From positions 1 to 18,545 of the forward strand of contig JAKAMO010000055.1 in the NCBI GenBank assembly GCA_021812825.1: 18,545 nucleotides of DNA, written 5' to 3'. Origin of the DNA: a bacterium. GTDB lineage: Bacteria; Elusimicrobiota; Elusimicrobia; Elusimicrobiales; UBA9959. Positions 7,710 to 14,147 of this stretch are shown here, piece by piece; position 1 is the stretch's first letter, and the number at the start of each line of letters is the position of its first letter. A program made the translations under genes and the position numbers. A model generated the notes under the pieces. It was not told the DNA's origin and searched no databases. It worked only from the letters and a program-made list of their open reading frames with translations.

Positions 7710-9317
7710 CTAGAAGCGGGATACCGAAGCGAACACCCTGAAGTCCAGCCTCGGGAAGATATTGTTCTTCTTCTCCAGCTCCGACAGCAAGCGCTCGTCC
7801 ACGTTCCTCTCGGCCACTTCGGAGAGGAGCTTCAGCGCGTTGGCAGCGTGGTCGGAGACGCGGCCCCTGGCGTAATCGGCGTGAGAACCGATATAAAGCA
7901 GGAAGGGCCAGTCGGAGGACTGCGAGAGCAGCGTCTCCCGGCCGGCCTGGTTCAGGGCCCGCTGCGCCAGGCTGTTGAGGTCCTGGTTGCGGAACCTGTT
8001 GGCCGTTTCTATCATCTTGTCGGTGGCGGCATAAACGGCGGGATAGATGTAATCGTTGGATTCGTTCACCCAGGGGTCGAAATATCCCTTCTCGCCCCAG
8101 GAAGAGATGGCCGGCGTTACCTCCTCGGGCTCCTGGCACGAATTGAGGTACTCCGAAGGGGTGACGAACTGGAGCGGCAGCCTCTCCTGCCGTATCTTTC
8201 GGATGACCGCCTCCAGGAAGGCCGGCCCCTCGAACCACCAGTGGCCGAACAGCTCGGCGTCATAGCAGCTGACTATGAGGGGCCGTATCCCGCGGGAGGA
8301 ATACACCTCGTCCGCCTGTCTGAGGCGGCGGGCGAGGAAATCGGAAGCGTGCTCCGCGGCCCTCGCGAGGGCCGCTTCCGGGTCGTAAGGGAGCTTGGAG
8401 GAAAGGTCGGAGCCTGACCCAGTTATACGGTGGTATTTCAGTCCCAGAGGCCGCCTGTTACCGTCGGCTCCCAGGTAAGGGCGGACGTATTCGTAGTCCC
8501 CGTCGTAGCCCAGGTCGCGGTAGAACTCCCTGTAAGCCGGGTCGCCCGGGTAGCCGGACTGGGAGCTCCAGACCTCCCTGGAGCTTTCAGAGTCCCTGGC
8601 GAAAAGTCCCAGCCCGCTGGTGGTCCTGTAGGGCGAGTACACCCCGTTAGGGTTCCTGTCCCCCCGCCCCGCGATGGCATGGGTCTCGGTAAAGGTATAG
8701 TTGTAACCGGAGAGCTTCAGGTAGGAGCTGAGGCGCGGGTCGTAGGCACACTCCGGCAGCCAGAAGCCGGGCGCCTTGCGGTTGAACCTGTCCAGATAGT
8801 CCTCGGCCGCCACCGAGAGCTGGGCGCGCACCGCCTCCGGCCTGGCCAGCAGCGGCAGCACGGCGTGGGTGGCGGACGTGGTGATGATCTCGATCTGTCC
8901 TGCGTGCTGCAGGGCCTTCAGCGGCGTTATCAGGTCGCCGCTGTATTTGTGGAGCATCTCCGCCGCTGACTCGTAAAGGTCGCGGTAATAGGACGCGGTC
9001 CTCTGCATAACAGGATCGCCCTGCAGGCGCTCCAGCTCCTTCTCTATCAGCTCCAGCCTTGACTCGACGTAAAGGGCCAGCTTCTTCTCCAGGGCCTCGT
9101 TCTCGAGCATCGCGCCCAGCGTCGGGGAGACAGAGATGGTGACGCCGGGCCTTATTCCTTCGGCCGCGAGACGCTCGAGACAGGAGATCAGGGGCACGTA
9201 GGTCTCCACCACCGCTTCGAAGAACCAGTTCTCCTCGAGGAAGGCGGAGTCCTGCGGGTGGTTCACGAACGGCAGATGGGCGTGCAGGACCAGCACCAGG
9301 GAGCCTCTAGAGCTCAT
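7710..9317 (-). CDS. GH57 1,4-alpha-glucan branching enzyme
   Basis: Cytosolic glycogen-type branching enzyme of glycoside hydrolase family 57: it cuts alpha-1,4 chains and re-attaches them through alpha-1,6 bonds. The 535 residues match the length of the Thermus/Thermococcus-type enzymes. It starts with the family motif LVLHAHLPFV, carries the nucleophile in WLPECAYDP (E189) and the acid/base in CYDAELFGHWWFEG (D353), and has a C-terminal helical domain with WPFLLYIGSHADYARGR near the end. AAGGGGGG lies 5 bases before the ATG. The start overlaps the upstream DUF4912 gene by 11 bases, so the two are coupled. An amylase or 4-alpha-glucanotransferase is less likely given the overall match. Confidence 0.92.
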   Translation of the reverse strand: MSSRGSLVLVLHAHLPFVNHPQDSAFLEENWFFEAVVETYVPLISCLERLAAEGIRPGVTISVSPTLGAMLENEALEKKLALYVESRLELIEKELERLQGDPVMQRTASYYRDLYESAAEMLHKYSGDLITPLKALQHAGQIEIITTSATHAVLPLLARPEAVRAQLSVAAEDYLDRFNRKAPGFWLPECAYDPRLSSYLKLSGYNYTFTETHAIAGRGDRNPNGVYSPYRTTSGLGLFARDSESSREVWSSQSGYPGDPAYREFYRDLGYDGDYEYVRPYLGADGNRRPLGLKYHRITGSGSDLSSKLPYDPEAALARAAEHASDFLARRLRQADEVYSSRGIRPLIVSCYDAELFGHWWFEGPAFLEAVIRKIRQERLPLQFVTPSEYLNSCQEPEEVTPAISSWGEKGYFDPWVNESNDYIYPAVYAATDKMIETANRFRNQDLNSLAQRALNQAGRETLLSQSSDWPFLLYIGSHADYARGRVSDHAANALKLLSEVAERNVDERLLSELEKKNNIFPRLDFRVFASVSRF

Positions 9318-9702
9318 GGCTGCCCCCCTTCATGAACTCCATGCTGGCCCTGGCCCTGTCGTCGCATCTGTCGGCCGATTCCGGGGCGGCGGCCTGGTTG
9401 GAATCCAGCAGACGCTCCCACTCGCCGTTGCGCAGCGCGTACAGGACCGCCTCGCAGGCGCCGCCGCGCTCCGGCACCGGCAGGTAGGCGCGGCCGGCCC
9501 GCCAGAAAACCCTGTGCTGGAAGAAAACGGACTTATCCTCGGAGCGGAAGACCCGCAGTTCCACTTCCGGGGCGAAGGCCGAGGAGAGGAAGGCTTCCTC
9601 CTTGCCGGAGGAGAAACGCCAGAAGGCGAAGAACGTACCGGGGTTCTTCGGCAGGAGGACCAGAGTGTCCTCGGCGGGGAGGGTCAAAGCGAGCTGTTCC
9701 AT
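9307..9702 (-). CDS. DUF4912 domain protein, partner of GH57 gene
   Basis: Small cytosolic protein of 131 residues with the DUF4912 pattern: LPAEDTLVLLPKNPGTFFAFWRFS near the start (the conserved D-x-LP-x-NP...F-x-FW), then VELRVFR and RAYLPVPERG. DUF4912 proteins commonly accompany GH57 branching enzymes in glycogen loci; the biochemical role is unknown. The open frame extends 57 codons further upstream, but that part is translation of the repeat element at 9715-9924, with a close counterpart in the second copy, so the ATG at 9702-9700 is preferred. It has a weak GGA about 5 bases upstream. The C-terminal 30 residues are polar and probably disordered. Confidence 0.78.
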   Translation of the reverse strand: MEQLALTLPAEDTLVLLPKNPGTFFAFWRFSSGKEEAFLSSAFAPEVELRVFRSEDKSVFFQHRVFWRAGRAYLPVPERGGACEAVLYALRNGEWERLLDSNQAAAPESADRCDDRARASMEFMKGGSHEL

Positions 9703-9714
9703 AATTCCGGCAGA

Positions 9715-9924
9715 GGAGCCTGCTGCGCAAACCGCTTTCGTCGCGAAATTGCGGATTTTGGAGCCGAGCCGCAGTGACGCGAAACGAGCATGCCTGTCGT
9801 GGCCTGTGAGTAGAGCGTCGCAAAGGCGCAGGCCTGGACTATGGCCGTGCCGTACAAGCGCTATGCGCATCAAACGGCCAAAAGCCGAAATTGCAGCAGA
9901 ATCGGGGTTTGCGCAACAGGCTCC
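9715..9924. repeat. Quasi-palindromic intergenic element, copy A
   Basis: The ends are inverted repeats: GGAGCCTGCTGCGCAAACC (9715-9733) against GGTTTGCGCAACAGGCTCC (9906-9924), one mismatch in 19. The inner flanks are also imperfectly complementary for about 40 further bases. The central part (GCAGGCCTGGACTATGGCC, GTGCCGTACA, then CGCATCAAACGGCCAAAAGC) is shared with copy B, in the same orientation. There is no coding capacity beyond chance. A 3-base AGA flanks both ends, too short to call a target duplication. It begins only 12 bp upstream of the DUF4912 start codon. It could be a MITE or a structured intergenic repeat. Confidence 0.8.
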
Positions 9925-10005
9925 AGAGATAATTTAGCATTTTTTATCCGGGACTGATTATGCTTTTTGTCATGACCGCCCGATGATTTTTTTTATATTA
10001 TTTAA
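9925..10005. promoter_or_regulatory. AT-rich spacer between the two repeats, possible divergent promoter region
   Basis: These 81 bp are markedly AT-rich in a GC-rich region (ATTTTTTATCC, GATTTTTTTTATATTATTTAA) and contain several -10-like hexamers (TATATT at 9994-9999 on plus, CATAAT at 9962-9957 on minus). The genes on both sides point outward and have no other non-repeat upstream DNA. No convincing -35 element is visible, so promoter identity is inferred from position and composition. Confidence 0.35.
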
Positions 10006-10260
10006 CAGTCTTCTGAAAAAGCCTACTCGGCGTGGATTTTGATGTGATTTTGAGCCGAGGCAAGGCGCGAGGAACGCGCATGCTCGGCAAGAGCCTGTAA
10101 GGGACGAGCAACGAAGCCGCAGGCCTGGGCTATGGCCGTGCCGTACATGCGCTACTAAGCTATGCTTGTGCCGTATCAAGAGCTATGCTCATCGAACGGC
10201 GGCGCATCAAACGGCCAAAAGCGCGCAAAAGACTCCGAAAGGGGCTTTTTCAGCAGACTG
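10006..10260. repeat. Quasi-palindromic intergenic element, copy B
   Basis: The ends are inverted repeats: CAGTCTTCTGAAAAAGCC (10006-10023) against GGCTTTTTCAGCAGACTG (10243-10260), one mismatch in 18. The arms continue with imperfect pairing for about 45 bases. The interior matches copy A (GATTTTG-AGCCGAG, GCAGGCCTGG, CTATGGCCGTGCCGTACA, GCGCATCAAACGGCC). It is about 45 bp longer than copy A because of extra internal units. It ends 48 bp before the tdh-like start codon, so it lies in the leader or promoter region of that gene. Confidence 0.82.
10130..10200. repeat. Short tandem-like units inside copy B
   Basis: Within copy B the motif CTATGGCCGTGCCGTA (10130-10145) recurs as CTATGCTTGTGCCGTA (10160-10175) and, shortened, as CTATGCTCATCGAACGGC (10183-10200). 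Copy A has only one full unit and one short one (CTATGCGCATCAAACGGC), so the difference in length is due to expansion of this unit. Confidence 0.7.
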
Positions 10261-10308
10261 TCGATCCGGCGCATCGGGTAAAAGCGCCCCGCAAGGAGCC
10301 CTCAAAAG

Positions 10309-11340
10309 ATGAAAGCGATAATGAAAACCTCCAAAGCCCGCGGCGCCAGCTACCGGGACGCCGATGTCCCGGAGATAGGCCGGGACGAGATCCTGATCAG
10401 GGTGACCGCCGCCTCGATAAGCCCCGGCGACCTCGCCCTCTACAACTCCTCCGGGGCCGAAGCCGTCCCTCCCCGCCTGCCTTTCATCTTCGGACGGGAG
10501 TTCTGCGGCGAGGTGGTGGAGATCGGCCCGCAGGCCAAAGGCTTCGACAAGGGGGATTTCGTCTCCGTGGAGTCGCACATCTTCTGCGGCGTCTGCGCGC
10601 AGTGCCGCAACGACCAGCGCCATATCTGCAGGGACCTGAAAGTGATAGGGCGCGACGTGCAGGGAGGCTTCTCGGAGTACGCGGCCGTGCCGGCGCGCTG
10701 CGCCTGGAAACATACGGACGATTCACTCAAGGATATCGGCTCGCTGATGGGGCCGTTCGGCTGCGCCGTTCACGCCGTGCTCTCGGAGGACCTCGTGGGC
10801 CGGAACGTGGTGATATCCGGCTGCGCCCCTCACGGCCTTTTCGCCGCCGGCATCGCCAGGGCAGCCGGGGCCAAAAGGGTGATAGTCCTCGACCCTTCGT
10901 CCTTCAGGCGCTCCCTGGCCATGAAGATGGGAGCCTCCGCCGCGCTGGACCCGTCGGCCGCGGGCTGCCTGCAGAAGATCCACAAGCTCTGTCCGGACGG
11001 GGCCGATTCTGTCATGGAGATGAGCGGCTCGGCCGGCAGCATCGGGCTTTCCCTCAAGGCGCTCAGGCCCGGCGGCAGGATGGTGGCCTTCGGACTGCCC
11101 GCCGAGACCCTGAACCTGGACTACGCCGGGGACATCGTGGGAAGAGGCCTTCGCATAGAGGGCGTGGCCGGCAGGGAGATCTTCCGAAGCTGGTACAAAA
11201 TGGAGAGCCTGCTGAAGTCGGGGGCCGTCGACCCGAGGCCGGCCGTGACCCACAGTTTCCAGTTCAAGGATTTCACGAAAGCCTTCGAGCTGATGAACTC
11301 GAAGGAGAAGAAGTGCGGGAAGATAATACTGACGCCGTGA
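10309..11340 (+). CDS. Threonine 3-dehydrogenase-like MDR protein lacking catalytic zinc ligands
   Basis: Medium-chain dehydrogenase/reductase of 343 residues, colinear with E. coli L-threonine 3-dehydrogenase as I recall it. The four structural-zinc cysteines are present (C93, C96, C99, C107), as are DLVG-x-x-V and GREIFRSWYKMESLLKSG. The catalytic centre is not: the cysteine of the ICGTD motif is S38 (ISPGD), the threonine is G40, the relay histidine is A43, and GHE is GRE (R63); only E64 remains. The Rossmann loop G-x-G-x-x-G reads GCAPHG. Tdh would oxidise threonine to 2-amino-3-ketobutyrate for the Kbl enzyme encoded next, but this copy probably has altered or no such activity. AAGGAG lies 10 bases before the ATG. 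Confidence 0.85.
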   Translation: MKAIMKTSKARGASYRDADVPEIGRDEILIRVTAASISPGDLALYNSSGAEAVPPRLPFIFGREFCGEVVEIGPQAKGFDKGDFVSVESHIFCGVCAQCRNDQRHICRDLKVIGRDVQGGFSEYAAVPARCAWKHTDDSLKDIGSLMGPFGCAVHAVLSEDLVGRNVVISGCAPHGLFAAGIARAAGAKRVIVLDPSSFRRSLAMKMGASAALDPSAAGCLQKIHKLCPDGADSVMEMSGSAGSIGLSLKALRPGGRMVAFGLPAETLNLDYAGDIVGRGLRIEGVAGREIFRSWYKMESLLKSGAVDPRPAVTHSFQFKDFTKAFELMNSKEKKCGKIILTP

Positions 11341-11357
11341 GCGCCAAGGAGACAACT

Positions 11358-12548
11358 ATGACCTTCGACACGCTGAAATTCGCGGACGAGGAAGTGGCCG
11401 CCCTCAGGAAGGAGAACCGCCTCATCCAGCCGCGCGTGCTGCAGTCCGCGCAGGCCCCGGTCTCCGTGATAGACGGCAAGGAGGTCGTGAACCTGACCTC
11501 CAACAACTACCTGGCCCTGGCGGACAACGCCAAAGTGAAGAAGGCGGCCATCGACGCGATAAAGAAGTACGGCGTAGGCTCCGCGGCCGTCCGCACCATC
11601 ATCGGCACGATGTCGCTGCACACCGAGCTCGAGGAGAAGTTCGCGGCCTTCAAGCACGCGGAGGCCTCGATACTCTTCCAGTCCGGCTTCACCTCCAACG
11701 TGGCGGTCTGCCAGTCGCTGATGTCCTCCGAGGAGGACCTGCTGATCTCCGACGAACTCAACCACGCATCAATCATAGACGGCGCGCGCCTGGCCAAGGC
11801 CCCCCGCAAGATCTACCGACACAAGGACATGAAGCACCTGACCGAGATCCTGGAGTCGCCGGAAGCCCGTAAGGCCCGCCGCAAGCTGGTGGTGACCGAC
11901 GGCGTCTTTTCGATGGACGGGGACATCGCCAACCTGGACGAGGTCGTAGCCGTCGCCCACAAGTACGGCGCTTTCGTCATGGTGGACGACGCTCACGCCA
12001 GCGGCGTGATAGGCAAGGAGGGGCGCGGCACGGTCAGCCACTTCGGCCTGGACGGCAAGGTGGAGATCCAGATCGGCACGCTATCCAAGGCCTTCGCCGC
12101 CGTGGGCGGCTACGCCGCCACAACGAGGAGCCTGCGCGACTACCTCGGCTCGGTGGCCAGGCCGTTCCTGTTCTCCAGCTCGCAGCCGCCGTCGGTGGCG
12201 GCCACCTGCATCGCGGTGCTGGACATCCTGCTGAACGAGCCGAAGTACCTCAAGAAGCTCTGGGACAACACCGCCTTCTTCAAGGAGGAGCTAAAGAAGG
12301 CCGGCTTCGACACAGGCAGCTCCGTCACCCCTATCACGCCGATAATGGTAGGCGACACGGAGAAGGCCGTGAAGTTCTCGAAGATGCTCTTCGAGGAAGG
12401 GGTGTTCGCGCTCTCGATCGGCTATCCGACGGTCCCCCGCGGCAAGGAGCGGCTGCGCACGATAGTCACCGCCGGACACAAGCTGAAGGACCTGAAGTTC
12501 GCTGTAGAGAAGTTCCGCAAGGTCGGTCGCGAACTTGGTATAATCTAA
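11358..12548 (+). CDS. kbl: Glycine C-acetyltransferase (2-amino-3-ketobutyrate CoA ligase)
   Basis: PLP-dependent alpha-oxoamine synthase of 396 residues, the length of Kbl. It cleaves 2-amino-3-ketobutyrate with CoA to glycine and acetyl-CoA, completing threonine breakdown. Active-site elements are intact: the PLP-stacking histidine in ELNHASIIDG (H136), the aspartate and histidine in MVDDAHASG (D210, H213), and the Schiff-base lysine in GTLSKAFAAVGG (K244), with numbering equal to the E. coli enzyme. The related 8-amino-7-oxononanoate synthase (BioF) is the main alternative; the preceding tdh-like gene favours Kbl. AAGGAG stands 6 bases before the ATG, 17 bp after the preceding stop, so the genes form an operon. 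Confidence 0.88.
   Translation: MTFDTLKFADEEVAALRKENRLIQPRVLQSAQAPVSVIDGKEVVNLTSNNYLALADNAKVKKAAIDAIKKYGVGSAAVRTIIGTMSLHTELEEKFAAFKHAEASILFQSGFTSNVAVCQSLMSSEEDLLISDELNHASIIDGARLAKAPRKIYRHKDMKHLTEILESPEARKARRKLVVTDGVFSMDGDIANLDEVVAVAHKYGAFVMVDDAHASGVIGKEGRGTVSHFGLDGKVEIQIGTLSKAFAAVGGYAATTRSLRDYLGSVARPFLFSSSQPPSVAATCIAVLDILLNEPKYLKKLWDNTAFFKEELKKAGFDTGSSVTPITPIMVGDTEKAVKFSKMLFEEGVFALSIGYPTVPRGKERLRTIVTAGHKLKDLKFAVEKFRKVGRELGII
12539..12544 (+). promoter_or_regulatory. Candidate -10 element for the small secreted protein
   Basis: A perfect TATAAT overlaps the last codons of kbl, placing a start of transcription about 25 bases before the ATG at 12576. No TTGACA-like -35 is found at the right distance, so this may be chance in the Ile-Ile-stop codons. 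Confidence 0.3.
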
Positions 12549-12575
12549 CTCCGCGGACGATAAGGAAGGATACCG

Positions 12576-12989
12576 ATGAAAAAACTGTTCTTGGCCGTTA
12601 CCGTGATAGCCGCCCTGGCGGCGGCGGCAGCCGCCGCGCGCATGCAGTCCAACGGCGACCCCGCCCGCAAGCTCTGGAAGGCCCTGGACCTGATGGGCAA
12701 GCTGGAGGATATCCAGATCCATACCGTGAACGGGGCCTCAGACACCATCTCGGTGCGCTCGCTCTCCTGCGTCTCGGAGATGTACGAGGCCTGCTCCCTG
12801 TTCGTCAACGTCAACGGGACCGAGAAGCTGATAGTCCACCAGGACGCCGCCGGCAAGATAATAGACGCCCTCTACGACCACGGCATCTACCCGTCCGAGG
12901 ACGACCCCAGCCTCTCCCAGTCGGTAAAGAAGGTCTCCTGCACCAACACCAACGAGAAGTACGAATGCACGCTTGAAGAGTGGCGATAA
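12576..12989 (+). CDS. Small secreted cysteine-containing protein
   Basis: Not recognised. The 137-residue product has a Sec signal peptide (MKKLFLAVTVIAALAAAAAAA, cleavage probably after the alanine run), leaving about 115 residues. The mature part has four cysteines (65, 73, 122, 131), two per half, in SLSCVSEMYEACSLF and VSCTNTNEKYECTL, which would suit two disulfide bonds in the periplasm. The middle (VNVNGTEKLIVHQDAAGKIIDALYDHG) looks like a compact alpha/beta domain. AAGGAAGG lies about 7 bases before the ATG. It follows kbl by 27 bp and is followed by a strong terminator, so it is the end of this unit. Confidence 0.8.
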   Translation: MKKLFLAVTVIAALAAAAAAARMQSNGDPARKLWKALDLMGKLEDIQIHTVNGASDTISVRSLSCVSEMYEACSLFVNVNGTEKLIVHQDAAGKIIDALYDHGIYPSEDDPSLSQSVKKVSCTNTNEKYECTLEEWR

Positions 12990-13007
12990 CCGCCTCCTGA
13001 GGCAAAG

Positions 13008-13038
13008 AAAAACGGCGGGCAAGATGCCCGCCGTTTTT
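13008..13038. terminator. Bidirectional rho-independent terminator
   Basis: A 13-bp perfect stem (AAAAACGGCGGGC at 13008-13020, complement at 13026-13038) with loop AAGAT ends in a T tract on both strands. It separates the plus-strand small secreted protein from the minus-strand GH84 gene that stops at 13055. Confidence 0.92.
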
Positions 13039-13054
13039 TCATCCGCCGCTGTCG

Positions 13055-14146
13055 CTACTGGGCCACTATCATCTCCCTTCTGACGGCATACTTCCCGGCC
13101 AGCCAGTCCAATAGCTCCCTGGCCGCGCGGGCGGTGTCGTTCTCATGTTCCTCGAGGAACGGAGAGTAGTCGTCCCTGAACGCGGCCTTCTCGTCCGCCG
13201 AAAGGGCGTCCAATCCCCTGTCGCAGAAAGCCTCCAGATCGCGTTCCAGCAGTTCCGCCATGTCGTGGCAGGTCACCATGCGGGCGGCTTTCCTGAAGGC
13301 CTTCACCGGATCGTACGCGGCGTCCTTCTGGCAGGATCCCTGTAGGGTCAGCAGCGGTATCTTCGAGAGGGCCGCCTGGTTCATCGGATTGGCCGCGTGC
13401 CCCTCCAGCCAGCCGCCCATTTCCGGAGGACGGCCGGTTACGCCGCGCAGGTGCAGGAAACCGCACATCTTAGGACCGTCGTTGACAGGGTAGTTGTCCC
13501 ATAGAAAGGCTTTGCGGCCCAGCCTCTCCGAAAGGGCCTTCAGCCCGTCCGCGGAATACGAGGCGGAGCATACCTGGTCGCCGGTCCAGAATATGCTGAC
13601 CTTCTTGTCCAGTTCCTTGCCCAGCTTCTCCAGATAGCCGTCCGGGATCTTGCCGAACAGCTTCTCCAGCACCGGGTCCGCGGAATAATACGTGGGGCAG
13701 AAGACCAGCTGCCGCGCCTTGGAACGGGCAGCGGCCCAGTTGACTATCTCCGCCTGACGGGCGGCCAGGTCCGGGATGTCCCCCTTCATGTCGTCCATCA
13801 GCAGGCAGAGCTTGTCCGCACCTATCCTGTTGAAGACGTCCAGCCGCTCCTGCAGCTTCTTCTTCGCGTTCAGGTCGAACTGGGAGAGATATATCTCGAA
13901 GGGACTGAGACCTATGCCGAACTCTATGCCGGCGGAGTGGCATTGCGCGGCGACCTTCGCCAGTTTTTCTTCATGCACCTTCGGGAACGGCTCGCGCCAC
14001 TTCCTGCGCAGGAAGTGATCGCCCTTCGGGGCATAGATATAGAAAGAGAAGCCGTGCTTCCTCAGGAACGCGGCGTAATCGGCCCTCGCCCCCCAGCTCC
14101 AGGGCTCGCCGTAGAAACCTTCGATGACTCCCAGTTTGCAGGGCAT
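13055..14146 (-). CDS. GH84 family beta-N-acetylglucosaminidase-like protein
   Basis: Single-domain glycoside hydrolase family 84 protein of 363 residues. It begins with KLGVIEGFYGEPWSW, has APKGDHFLRRKWREPFP and the paired catalytic aspartates in LLMDDMKGD (D118, D119), and later WDNYPVNDG, all characteristic of O-GlcNAcase/NagJ-type enzymes that use substrate-assisted catalysis. There is no signal peptide, so it is predicted cytosolic, whereas many bacterial GH84 enzymes are large, secreted and multidomain. The substrate (GlcNAc conjugates, possibly cell-wall fragments) is inferred. The ATG follows the stop codon of the TPR gene by one base, implying translational coupling. Confidence 0.85.
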   Translation of the reverse strand: MPCKLGVIEGFYGEPWSWGARADYAAFLRKHGFSFYIYAPKGDHFLRRKWREPFPKVHEEKLAKVAAQCHSAGIEFGIGLSPFEIYLSQFDLNAKKKLQERLDVFNRIGADKLCLLMDDMKGDIPDLAARQAEIVNWAAARSKARQLVFCPTYYSADPVLEKLFGKIPDGYLEKLGKELDKKVSIFWTGDQVCSASYSADGLKALSERLGRKAFLWDNYPVNDGPKMCGFLHLRGVTGRPPEMGGWLEGHAANPMNQAALSKIPLLTLQGSCQKDAAYDPVKAFRKAARMVTCHDMAELLERDLEAFCDRGLDALSADEKAAFRDDYSPFLEEHENDTARAARELLDWLAGKYAVRREMIVAQ

Positions 14147-14147
14147 C

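Noticed and set aside
9703..9873. 57-codon N-terminal extension of the DUF4912 protein
   Set aside because: It is translation of repeat copy A; copy B gives a similar peptide (RHGHSPGLRL) without any gene attached, so the shared peptide reflects the DNA repeat.
9970..10179. 69-codon minus-strand frame in copy B as a small gene
   Set aside because: It consists almost entirely of repeat sequence and adjoining AT-rich spacer, with no ribosome site and no recognisable domain.
9715..10260. CRISPR array or tRNA cluster in the repeat region
   Set aside because: There are only two long, diverged copies with no regular repeat-spacer pattern, and no cloverleaf with a T-loop consensus could be drawn.
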